Source: an uncultured Bacteroidales bacterium
Lineage (GTDB): Bacteria; Bacteroidota; Bacteroidia; Bacteroidales; P3
Assembly (NCBI GenBank): GCA_937884485.1
Contig: CALGCG010000015.1
Coordinates: forward strand, 1 to 48,777
DNA length: 48,777 bases
Direction of reading: 5' to 3'
Shown: piece by piece, positions 22,966 through 30,686 of the stretch
Position numbering within the stretch: position 1 is the first letter of the stretch
Layout: each line of letters opens with the position of its first letter
Translations under genes and position numbers: made by a program
Notes under the pieces: model-generated
Databases searched by the model: none
Told to the model about the DNA's origin: nothing
The model's input: only the letters and a program-made list of their open reading frames with translations

Positions 22966-23252
22966 TTCAACGTGATGCTATGGGTTCGGAATAGGACGAA
23001 CATGAAGGGTATGAAGGTGAAGAAGAGCAACGTCATGAGGGTTTTGGCCACGGTGGCTTTCTGCTGTTTGATATAGTAGCGCATGATAAGCAACGGAGCT
23101 ACGAAGCATCCGGCATACCAAGTGAGGTGGTCCATCGGCGCCTCGCCGGCAATGTGGAGTCCGGCGGTGAGCAGCAGCGCCAACAGGGCGATGGAGCCCA
23201 GTCCGGCCACGAGGCCTACGGTGACGGTGTCTTGTTGGAAAAAGTGTTTCAC
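22962..23252 (-). CDS. Small three-span membrane protein between surE and lpxB
   Basis: A 96-residue hydrophobic protein with three likely membrane segments (about residues 12-33, 43-58, 70-88). No family recognised. It overlaps lpxB by 4 nt and follows surE by 9 nt. The tight coupling with lpxB suggests a link to lipid A or envelope biogenesis, but this is only context. Confidence 0.8.
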   Translation of the reverse strand: MKHFFQQDTVTVGLVAGLGSIALLALLLTAGLHIAGEAPMDHLTWYAGCFVAPLLIMRYYIKQQKATVAKTLMTLLFFTFIPFMFVLFRTHSITLK

Positions 23253-23261
23253 GTGGCGAGG

Positions 23262-24023
23262 TTATTTGTATTGTTCTTCAAGTTCTTGGATGGCGGGATA
23301 GTGGGTGAAGTCGGGATGGATGGGCACCACGGAGACGTATCCGTTGCGGAGTGCCCACTCGTCGCTGCTCTCCGGAGGGTTGTCGCATACGAATTTGCCG
23401 GTGAGCCACCAGTAGGGGCGTCCCTGCGGGTCGACACGCTTCTCGAAGCTGTCGTTCCATTGGGCTTTGGCCTCGTGGCAGATGCGTATGCCTTTGATGT
23501 CCGATGCGGGCAGTCGCGGGATGTTCACATTGAGTGATACGCCTTGAGGCAGTCCTTTTTCCAAAGTGTTTCCAATGATTTGACGTGCAAAGGGCAGGCA
23601 GGCGCTGAAATCGGCATCGGCGCTGTGGTGCAGCAGCGAGAAGCCTATGGCGTCTATTCCGAGGGCTGTGGCCTCGATGACGGCACCCATGGTGCCGCTG
23701 TACAGCACGTTGATGGAGCTGTTGCTGCCGTGGTTGATGCCCGAGAGCACCAGGTCGGGACGGCGTGGACAGAAATATTCTACGGCGAGTTTCACACAGT
23801 CTACCGGTGTCCCGTCGCAGCAGTGCACACTCAATCCTTCGGTTTCTTTTACATCGCGCACCCTCAGTGGCCGCGCCGATGTGATGCTGTGGCTCTGTCC
23901 CGAAGCGTTGTATTCTGGAGCCATCACCACCACGTCGCCAAACTCCATGGCCAGTTCGTCGAGGGCCCGCAGGCCTTTCGCCGTCACACCGTCGTCGTTG
24001 GTTATCAGTATCAGTGGCCTCAT
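23262..24023 (-). CDS. surE: 5'/3'-nucleotidase SurE
   Basis: A 253-residue protein with all SurE motifs: LILITNDDGVTAKGL (Asp pair for metal), APEYNASGQSHSIT, DGTPVDCVKLA and LVLSGINHGSN. It hydrolyses nucleoside monophosphates in the cytoplasm and is a stationary-phase survival protein. The start overlaps the end of the DUF4340 gene by 4 nt (ATGA). Confidence 0.97.
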   Translation of the reverse strand: MRPLILITNDDGVTAKGLRALDELAMEFGDVVVMAPEYNASGQSHSITSARPLRVRDVKETEGLSVHCCDGTPVDCVKLAVEYFCPRRPDLVLSGINHGSNSSINVLYSGTMGAVIEATALGIDAIGFSLLHHSADADFSACLPFARQIIGNTLEKGLPQGVSLNVNIPRLPASDIKGIRICHEAKAQWNDSFEKRVDPQGRPYWWLTGKFVCDNPPESSDEWALRNGYVSVVPIHPDFTHYPAIQELEEQYK

Positions 24024-25093
24024 TTTGCTATTGCGGTTTTTTCTGCTCCGAGGAAATAACTTGCAGGTTGCAGTATATTGTCAAACACAAAGTACTGGAT
24101 GAGCACGGTGTCGCGCTGGTTTAATATTGCATACAGGCGGTTCAGGTCGAAGGTCTCATACATTGTCGGATCCGGCATGGCCTTCAGGTCGTCGGGATTG
24201 TTGTATTTGATGTACGTCTTCAGTTCGCTCTTGTGACCCTCGGTGTCAGTGATGCGCAGTATGGCACGGGGCTCCCCGCGCACGCAGCTGTCGGCGAAAG
24301 TGTTCGGCACTATTGATGCGAATTCGTCGAAGTTCAGGTAGGTGAACGACGACAGCATCTGTGCCACGCGCGCTGTGTCGAAACTGTTCACGCGCTCGCC
24401 GCTTCCCAGCATTTCCATTCTGAACCCCTCTCCCTCGCGCTGTATTGCAAACGACTCCTCTTTCGTCTGGGGCAACTCCAGCTCCACGCGTTCAATCTCT
24501 CTCACATCCAGGTCTACAATGGAGTGGCTTCTCCATTTCAGCCCGTCGGCGACGAAGCGGGGTGTCAGGAACCCGCGGAAGCCCGGTATATGGATGATGT
24601 AGGGCACATCATCCCCTTGGCGGTACATGTAGCTGGCCATCATGTCTTGGGTCTCGCGGCCCACAAAGTATGTACGAGTCAGTTTCTCGCGGTTGAAAAG
24701 TTTCAGTTTTCCGCCGAACCAATTGATCAGGGGCTTCTCTTGGTACACTTCCACCTTGATGCTGTGTGCGGCAATGTCTTTGATGGCATTGGGCACCGCG
24801 CTTTTGTTCACCTGCTGCCGTATACGCATGTCGTGCAGGGTCTCCAGCAGCAGCTTCACCATCGGTTCGTTTGCGGCATATTTACCGTTTACGCTCCATG
24901 TCGAATCCTCCTGTCTCACCAGCGTCACCTCGCCTGTCTCCTTGTCGGCAAGGAAGATGCGTGTGATAGACGATGTGTCCTCGATATGGTAATCCTGTTC
25001 AAAAGTCGGGCGCGACAACAGCCATGCTGTCAGCGCTGCTGCCACAACCACCGCTGCAGCCACGATAATCAGTATAATGTTCTTTTTCTTCAT
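24020..25093 (-). CDS. DUF4340-domain membrane-anchored protein
   Basis: A 357-residue protein with one N-terminal transmembrane helix (NIILIIVAAAVVVAAALTAWL), then a periplasmic region with DUF4340-like repeats (RIFLADKETGEVTLVRQEDS, TWSVNGKYAANEPMVKLLLE). DUF4340 proteins are usually encoded next to ABC-2 permease/GldG genes, as here (33 nt downstream of gldFG), and are thought to be an accessory part of that exporter. The substrate is unknown. Confidence 0.88.
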   Translation of the reverse strand: MKKKNIILIIVAAAVVVAAALTAWLLSRPTFEQDYHIEDTSSITRIFLADKETGEVTLVRQEDSTWSVNGKYAANEPMVKLLLETLHDMRIRQQVNKSAVPNAIKDIAAHSIKVEVYQEKPLINWFGGKLKLFNREKLTRTYFVGRETQDMMASYMYRQGDDVPYIIHIPGFRGFLTPRFVADGLKWRSHSIVDLDVREIERVELELPQTKEESFAIQREGEGFRMEMLGSGERVNSFDTARVAQMLSSFTYLNFDEFASIVPNTFADSCVRGEPRAILRITDTEGHKSELKTYIKYNNPDDLKAMPDPTMYETFDLNRLYAILNQRDTVLIQYFVFDNILQPASYFLGAEKTAIAK

Positions 25094-25126
25094 AATCTCG
25101 ATTCAACAAGTTGTAATACTCGGTTT

Positions 25127-27595
25127 TTAGGCACGGAACCGTCTCTTTCTCACCATCGTGATGACTATTCCTGCTGCCGCCAGCAGCAGCAGCGGCACAA
25201 CGATGTTCACCGTCTGGTACAGCGTCCGGTGGTTGCGCACCTTCGCCTCGTCCAGTTTCCTCAGGGTGATGCTGCGGCTTCGCGAATCCATCAGTCCTTC
25301 GTCGCCGACCAGATAGTTCACTGCATTCAGGAGCAGATCCTTGTTGGCATACAGCGTACGGGTGTAGCTGTCGTAGCCTGTCGGGTATATCACACCATGC
25401 TCGCCGTCGTAGCGGTTCTTGATCATGTCGCCGTCTGCCAGCACAATCATCTTCGTCTCCTTGCTCACTTCGCGAAAACCTATTGCGTCTTCCTCCGCCA
25501 TCTCGGGCGACAGCCGGTTTCTCCACATCGAGCGGAACTGCCCCTCCAGCAGCACTCCCACCGGCAGGCGTCTCTTGTTGAACAGGCGCTGGTCCGGTTC
25601 AGCCTGGGCATCTGCCAGCTCTATCAGTGCCGGTGCATTCTTCACCCTTGTATACTCCGACGTGCTCAGCAGTACCGTCTTTTTTATGTCGTTGTCGATT
25701 AGGTCTATGCTGCTCACGAAGTCGGTCTTGATGAGGTCGAGGTTCCTCACAATGGGGTGCTCGCTCAGCGGCACTATCTCCGGGAAATAGTACCAGGGGT
25801 AGAACCTGTATTGCGGGCGCTCGCCCACCATTCCCACAGGCAGGGGAATCGGGCGGCAGCGCACATCCATCAGCACATTCGGATTCACCCTCACGCCATA
25901 GGTGAACAGCATCTCGTCAAGGCCTACCGTGTTGCGTGTCGCCAGCAGCTGTCCGTGCGATGCCATGCTGTCGATGTCGGCGTTCACGCCGTCCACCAGC
26001 CACAGTATCTTGCCTCCGTACATCACATACTGGTCCAGTATGAACAGGTCTTTCTCTGAAAACGGTTTCGTCGGCTTCGCCACTATCAGCATGTCGTACT
26101 TGTTGAAGAACCTGTATGCCGTGTCCTTCTCGTTTTTGTGGTGTGCTGTCAGCGACTGTATCTGTCCGTCGATGGTCACGTATTCCAGGCTGTAGAACTC
26201 CTGTAGGGCTCTCTGTATGTCGTACAGCACGCCGCCCTCCAGCTCTCCCTGCCCCTGCAGGAAGCCTATGCTCTGCTTCACCCCTTGCGCCAGGGCGCGC
26301 ACGGGGCTCGTCAGCGCATACTCCAGGTTCTCTATCGAGTGGTTCAGCAGGTCTGCCTGTTCCACATACTGTTGGTTCTGAAGCAGCTGCACCGTTGTCT
26401 CCCTTCCTTGGTAGTACACCTCCGCGGCGGGCAGTAGCACCATCTGCGTCACTCCGTTCTCGCCCTTGGTCTCCACCTGTGCGGGCTGTATGCCTTTTTC
26501 CACCATCTTCTGGTAGAACACCCTCCGCTCCTCGTCGGTGCCCATCTCATTGGGATTTACAAACTCATAGCTCACGTTGCGGTTGTAGGCCCTGAACTGG
26601 TTCAGCATCTCTTTCGTCTCTATTTGCAGACGCTTGAAGTCCGACGGCATGTCGCCCTCCAGGTATACCCTGTAGAGCAGGGGCTCTTCGATGTTCTTCA
26701 GGAGTTTTTTCGACGAGTCGGACAGCGTGTAGCGTTTCTCCGACGTCAAGTCCAGGCGGGTATACAAGAAGTGGCTTATCACGTTCACCGACAGCACTAT
26801 CAGCACCGTCACCCCCATCTCCAGCCAGTGGCTGCGCTTCAGGTTCTTGCGTTTCTTCCATCCGTTCCACATGCGGCTCTGCAGCACCATGCGCGTACCC
26901 ATCAGGAAGAGAGCCATCACGCTGGCAAAGTACAGCACGTCGCGTGTGTCGACCACACCGCGGCTGATGCTTTCATAGTGGTCCATCATGCCCAGGCCTT
27001 TCAGCACCAGGTCGCCGCTGCCCAGCAGCTGCATCCTGTACAGCGACTCGAAGCCCAGGTATCCTGTGGCACACAGCACGGCGGCCACGATGAACGCCAC
27101 AATCTGGTTGCTCGTCAGCGAACTGCTCAGCAGTCCTATGGCCACGAAGGCGCCGCCCAGCAGCAGCAGTCCTATGTAGGAGCCTGCCACGCTGCCGGTG
27201 TCGATGTTTCCCACCGGGTAGCCCAGGGTGTATACGCTCACATAGCACACCACCGTCGGCAGCAGCGATATCAGCACCAGCGTCCACGATGCCAGGAACT
27301 TCGCCCAAACCACCGTCCAGTCGCTCACGGCGTGCGTCAGCAGCACCTCCAGGGTTCCCCCTCGTCTCTCTTCGGCGAAGCTGCGCATCGTGATGGCCGG
27401 TATCAGGAAGAGATACAGGAAGGGGCCTACAACAAACAGCCCTTCCATGCCGGCATAGCCATAGTCCAGAATATTGAAATCGCTCTTCAGTACCCACAGC
27501 ATCAGTCCGGTCAGCACCAGGAATACGGCTATCGTCAGATAGCCTGTCAGCGACGAAAAGAAACTCGCCAGTTCTTTCTTATACAGTGTCCACAC
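25127..27595 (-). CDS. gldFG: Fused GldF-GldG ABC transporter membrane subunit
   Basis: An 822-residue protein starting with GTG (27595). Residues 1-~235 are a GldF-like ABC-2 permease with six membrane spans (MWTLYKKELASFFSSLTGYL, AITMRSFAEERRGGTLEVLL). Residues ~260-822 are a GldG-like part: one span, then LTSEKRYTLSDSSKKLLKNI, a Rossmann-like DUF4350 region (YDMLIVAKPTKPFSEKDLFI, GGKILWLVDGVNADI), and a final span. In Flavobacterium these are separate proteins working with the ATPase GldA in gliding. In Bacteroidales the complex persists without known gliding. No GldA ATPase gene is in this window. Downstream are DUF4340, surE and lpxB. Confidence 0.9.
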   Translation of the reverse strand: MWTLYKKELASFFSSLTGYLTIAVFLVLTGLMLWVLKSDFNILDYGYAGMEGLFVVGPFLYLFLIPAITMRSFAEERRGGTLEVLLTHAVSDWTVVWAKFLASWTLVLISLLPTVVCYVSVYTLGYPVGNIDTGSVAGSYIGLLLLGGAFVAIGLLSSSLTSNQIVAFIVAAVLCATGYLGFESLYRMQLLGSGDLVLKGLGMMDHYESISRGVVDTRDVLYFASVMALFLMGTRMVLQSRMWNGWKKRKNLKRSHWLEMGVTVLIVLSVNVISHFLYTRLDLTSEKRYTLSDSSKKLLKNIEEPLLYRVYLEGDMPSDFKRLQIETKEMLNQFRAYNRNVSYEFVNPNEMGTDEERRVFYQKMVEKGIQPAQVETKGENGVTQMVLLPAAEVYYQGRETTVQLLQNQQYVEQADLLNHSIENLEYALTSPVRALAQGVKQSIGFLQGQGELEGGVLYDIQRALQEFYSLEYVTIDGQIQSLTAHHKNEKDTAYRFFNKYDMLIVAKPTKPFSEKDLFILDQYVMYGGKILWLVDGVNADIDSMASHGQLLATRNTVGLDEMLFTYGVRVNPNVLMDVRCRPIPLPVGMVGERPQYRFYPWYYFPEIVPLSEHPIVRNLDLIKTDFVSSIDLIDNDIKKTVLLSTSEYTRVKNAPALIELADAQAEPDQRLFNKRRLPVGVLLEGQFRSMWRNRLSPEMAEEDAIGFREVSKETKMIVLADGDMIKNRYDGEHGVIYPTGYDSYTRTLYANKDLLLNAVNYLVGDEGLMDSRSRSITLRKLDEAKVRNHRTLYQTVNIVVPLLLLAAAGIVITMVRKRRFRA

Positions 27596-27643
27596 AGTGT
27601 CTTTAGATGTTAAGTGTTAAAAATGTCAAGTGTTGTTTTTGTT

Positions 27644-29152
27644 TCATTCGATAAGCTTCAGGGCTTTGCTCTTCGGCGTGCGTCCGCGGTACATGCCGTC
27701 GGCCAGCTCTCTCACCGTCTCCACCATCACCTGCGTGGCTCCTGTCAGCATGCGGCGGTCGATGTTCTCCCAGATGTCGCTCGGCACGTGGTTGTGCTGC
27801 AGTCCGTTCAGCGACGTGAACACTATCGACGGCACCCCGATGGCATCGAAGGCCCTGGCGTCGCCGCGCGGATTCGTGGCTTCGTCGCTGTGGTGTATCA
27901 GCCCGTGGTTTGCGCTGTCGCGCGTCTCGGCGATTTTCCACAGCGAGGGGTAGCGGTTGTCGCCCAAAAGCACGATGCTGTCGCCGCATCCGATGTTCTG
28001 CGCGTTGATGAACGCCTCCACCTTGCGCATCTTGCCGTAGTTCATCACGAACACCCGCGAGCCCATGTACTGCTGCTCGCTGCCGCTGAACAGCACGAAG
28101 AGCACGCTGCGCCGTGGGCGGTACTGCTCCTGCGTCAGCAGGCGGGCCGTCTCCAGCACCGCCGCCACGCCCGACGCATTCACGTCGGCTCCGGGGAACA
28201 GGCAGGTCTCGCCCTGCATGCCCACGTGGTCCAGGCTTGCGCCCACCACGATGATTTCATCCTTCAGCCTGCGGTCGCTGCCTTCCACCAGGCCCATCAC
28301 GTTGGCCGTCACCGCCCGCTGGCGGTAGATGGCGTTGACGTCCACTTCGGCCTTCTTCAGCAGCGCGAACGACATGGGGGCTTTCTTCTCCGCTATGGCG
28401 GCCATGGCGCTGTCCAGGCCCATTTTTTCTCCGGTCAGCAGCTCGCGTCCGCAGTCCAGCGTCAGCTGCAGTATGGGGAATGTCGCCAGGTGGGGCAACT
28501 CGCCGCAGTACACCCTGCCCTGCACCTCGTCGCTCAGGCAGCTCGAGCTGGTGTTGATGGCCAGCACTCCCAGGGCCCCGTGGGCCTCGGCCACGCGCGC
28601 CTTGTCGCGCAGGGTCGTGTAGTGTTGCTGTATGGCCTGCGGCAGCCACGAGCCCTCGGGCATCCCCGTCAGCAGCACCACGATCTTCCCTTGCACGTCG
28701 ACGCCCTTGTACTCGTCCATTTCCTCTTCGGCAATGCCGTAGCCGCAGAACACCATCTGGGCGTCCACATAGCCGCGGCCTGTCATGCCCGCGCAGCAGA
28801 ACTCGTTGCCCAGCGTGAAAATGCGCTTCTCTTTGCTCCCCGGCACATAGATGTTGAACTTGCAGTTCTCCACCTCGTTGCACTCGATGTTGAAGCGTTG
28901 CTCCATGCAGTGCGCTCCGTAGCGCCCCAGGACACGCTCCACGTAGTCCGCCGCCTTGTCGTAGCCCAGCGATCCGGCCAGGCGTCCCTCGTAGCGCTCG
29001 TTCGAGAGCTCCACGATGTGTTTCATGACGGAATCTTCTTCCACTACAGGCATAGCCATAGCGTCGCGCACCTGGCCTTGCGCCAGTGTGCCCCAAAGCG
29101 TCAGCACCATCAGCGTCACAACCCCTCTCATTCCCGTTTTTCTCATTGCCAT
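27644..29152 (-). CDS. Secreted M28-fold protein with degenerate active site (predicted pseudoenzyme)
   Basis: A 502-residue protein with a signal peptide, a PA domain (about residues 100-260) and an M28 peptidase fold (about 275-490). Aligned by eye with active M28 enzymes, GAHxDH is GASLDH (S306 for His), GADDNASG is GADVNASG (V324 for the bridging Asp), and FSGEEQG is FSGSEQQ (S358 for the general-base Glu; E359 kept). NLDMIG is NAQNIG (Q385 for Asp), while the final His region QHNH (453-455) is kept. Four of six metal or catalytic positions are therefore lost. It may bind peptides or partners rather than cleave them. First gene of the leftward run, 48 nt before gldFG. Confidence 0.85.
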   Translation of the reverse strand: MAMRKTGMRGVVTLMVLTLWGTLAQGQVRDAMAMPVVEEDSVMKHIVELSNERYEGRLAGSLGYDKAADYVERVLGRYGAHCMEQRFNIECNEVENCKFNIYVPGSKEKRIFTLGNEFCCAGMTGRGYVDAQMVFCGYGIAEEEMDEYKGVDVQGKIVVLLTGMPEGSWLPQAIQQHYTTLRDKARVAEAHGALGVLAINTSSSCLSDEVQGRVYCGELPHLATFPILQLTLDCGRELLTGEKMGLDSAMAAIAEKKAPMSFALLKKAEVDVNAIYRQRAVTANVMGLVEGSDRRLKDEIIVVGASLDHVGMQGETCLFPGADVNASGVAAVLETARLLTQEQYRPRRSVLFVLFSGSEQQYMGSRVFVMNYGKMRKVEAFINAQNIGCGDSIVLLGDNRYPSLWKIAETRDSANHGLIHHSDEATNPRGDARAFDAIGVPSIVFTSLNGLQHNHVPSDIWENIDRRMLTGATQVMVETVRELADGMYRGRTPKSKALKLIE

Positions 29153-29270
29153 AATCGTTTTTTTTATACTTGTTTATTATATTTTTCTTATTTCAATCTA
29201 CTCCGCTTGCATTCGTTATTCACTAATCTTTAATGCATTATGACATCGCCGGCATGGGGCGATGCAACTA

Positions 29271-29300
29271 CAAATATACGCATTTTTTTTAATTCTGCAA
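29271..29300 (-). promoter_or_regulatory. Promoter of the M28-gldFG run
   Basis: On the minus strand TTG (29300-29298), a 19-nt spacer and TATATTTG (29278-29271) match the Bacteroidota consensus TTG-N19-TAnnTTTG. The start codon of the M28-like gene lies about 118 nt downstream. Confidence 0.75.
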
Positions 29301-29404
29301 CCTTGAGGGGCTGTTTGGACCCAATTCGCTGTTTTTTTTCTCATGGAGCGTCCCCGATGCGGCGCGCGGAATCATTCTGTTTCGACCGGCGAAACGTCGT
29401 GTCG

Positions 29405-29557
29405 AATTCGCCCCTTCTTCGCCCCCTCTTCGGCCGTTCTTATATACTTCCTATATACTTCTCATATAGTTCTCATATAGTTCTTATATGCAGTATATAA
29501 GAACTATATGAGAAGTATATAAGAACGATATGGGAACTATATGAGAAGGGGCGAATT
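29405..29557. repeat. ~150-bp compound palindrome made of TATATACTTCTCATATAGTTC words
   Basis: Outer arms AATTCGCCCCTTCT (29405-29418) and its exact complement (29544-29557). Middle arms CGTTCTTATATACTTC (29435-29450) and complement (29512-29527). Inner 18-bp arms 29472-29489 and 29495-29512 around a 5-nt loop. The left side has one extra word copy. It could form a large cruciform in DNA or a hairpin in RNA just 3' of the OmpA-type gene. It has no coding content. Confidence 0.85.
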
Positions 29558-29588
29558 GGGTGCCTCTTGGGTACGACTTGGGTACGGC

Positions 29589-30605
29589 TTAGTTGCCCAT
29601 CTGGCGGAGGAGTTTGTCGAGGTTGGGGGTGAGGATAATCTCGGTGCGGCGGTTGGCGGCTTTGCCTTCGGCGGTGCTGTTGTCGGCCTTGGGGGCGAAC
29701 TCACCGTGGCCGCAGGCCTCGATGCGCGAGGGGTTGATGGCGGGGCCGTGGTGGAGGAGGAGTTTGACGATGGCCGTGGCGCGCATGACGGAGAGGTCCC
29801 AGTTGTCCTTGACGGCGGTGTTGCCGCGGTAGGGGTCGTTGTCCGTATGTCCCTCAACCATAATGTTCAGCGTGGTGTCCTGCTCGAGCACTTTGGCCAG
29901 TTCCTTGATGGCGTTGGCGCCCTCTTTGGAGACGGTCCAGCTGGCGGAGGGGAACATGAGTTTGTTCTCCATGGAGACGTAGACTTTGCCGTCCTTGGTT
30001 TCCACCTTCAGGCCTTTGTCGGCGAAGCCCACGAGGGCTTTGGTGACGGAGTTGCGCACGGTCTCGAGTTCACGCTCCTTGGCTTCGAGCTGGGCGCGTG
30101 TGGCGGCTTCCTCGCGTTCCAGTTCGGCCTGCTTGGCCACCATCTCGCTGCGCTGCAGGCGGAAGGATTCCTGCTGCTCGACGAGCTGCTGCTCTTTGAT
30201 GCGCAGCTCTTCTTCCTTGCTGTTCAGTTCTTTGGTGCGTGCGGTGAGGAGGTTCTGGGCGCGGGTGAGGTCGCGGTTTTTGCCGGCCACTTCCTGCATG
30301 TAGTTCTCCATGGTGGTGTCGTAGTGGTGGCGCATCTGCTCGATGCGGCGGTTGAGGCTGTCGACGGTGACGTCGCAGCGGCTCTTGGCGGCGGTGAGCT
30401 CGGTGTAGTCGCTCGTCATGGCGCTGTTCTGCCGTGTCAGGGCGGCGTTTTCTTCTTTGATTTCTTCAAGCTCCTGGGCGGTGAGCTTGTACTGCTTGGC
30501 GGTCTGGTCGTACTTGTTCTGCAGGCTTTCGTGCTCGCTGAGGGAGACGCACGACGTGAAGGCGAGGGCGCCTGCGATGGCCGTTAGGATGGCTTTTTTA
30601 TTCAT
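29589..30605 (-). CDS. OmpA-family lipoprotein with coiled coil
   Basis: A 338-residue lipoprotein (lipobox AFTSC, Cys19). A long coiled coil spans about residues 25-185 (ELEEIKEENAALTRQNSAMT..., EELRIKEQQLVEQQESFRLQ). The C-terminal OmpA-like peptidoglycan-binding domain (205-330) has MVEGHTDNDPY, NWDLSVMRATAIVKLLL and ANRRTEIILTPN. It tethers the outer membrane to the cell wall. The coiled-coil/OmpA layout is common in Bacteroidota. Transcribed divergently from the CLC gene. No clear -7 box was found upstream. Confidence 0.92.
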   Translation of the reverse strand: MNKKAILTAIAGALAFTSCVSLSEHESLQNKYDQTAKQYKLTAQELEEIKEENAALTRQNSAMTSDYTELTAAKSRCDVTVDSLNRRIEQMRHHYDTTMENYMQEVAGKNRDLTRAQNLLTARTKELNSKEEELRIKEQQLVEQQESFRLQRSEMVAKQAELEREEAATRAQLEAKERELETVRNSVTKALVGFADKGLKVETKDGKVYVSMENKLMFPSASWTVSKEGANAIKELAKVLEQDTTLNIMVEGHTDNDPYRGNTAVKDNWDLSVMRATAIVKLLLHHGPAINPSRIEACGHGEFAPKADNSTAEGKAANRRTEIILTPNLDKLLRQMGN

Positions 30606-30654
30606 AATAAATGTTATTTTTTTTGTTTTAATAACGCGGTTCGATTATTTTTCG

Positions 30655-30662
30655 TATCTTTG
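30655..30662 (+). promoter_or_regulatory. Probable promoter -7 box of the CLC gene
   Basis: TATCTTTG matches TAnnTTTG, 24 nt before the ATG at 30687. This rules out translation starting upstream at the TTG at 30660, which lies inside the box. Confidence 0.65.
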
Positions 30663-30686
30663 CAGCCTGATTTTTTTGAAAAAAAT

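Noticed and set aside
30660..30686. TTG start giving a nine-residue longer CLC protein
   Set aside because: The codon lies inside the -7 promoter box, upstream of the likely transcript start.
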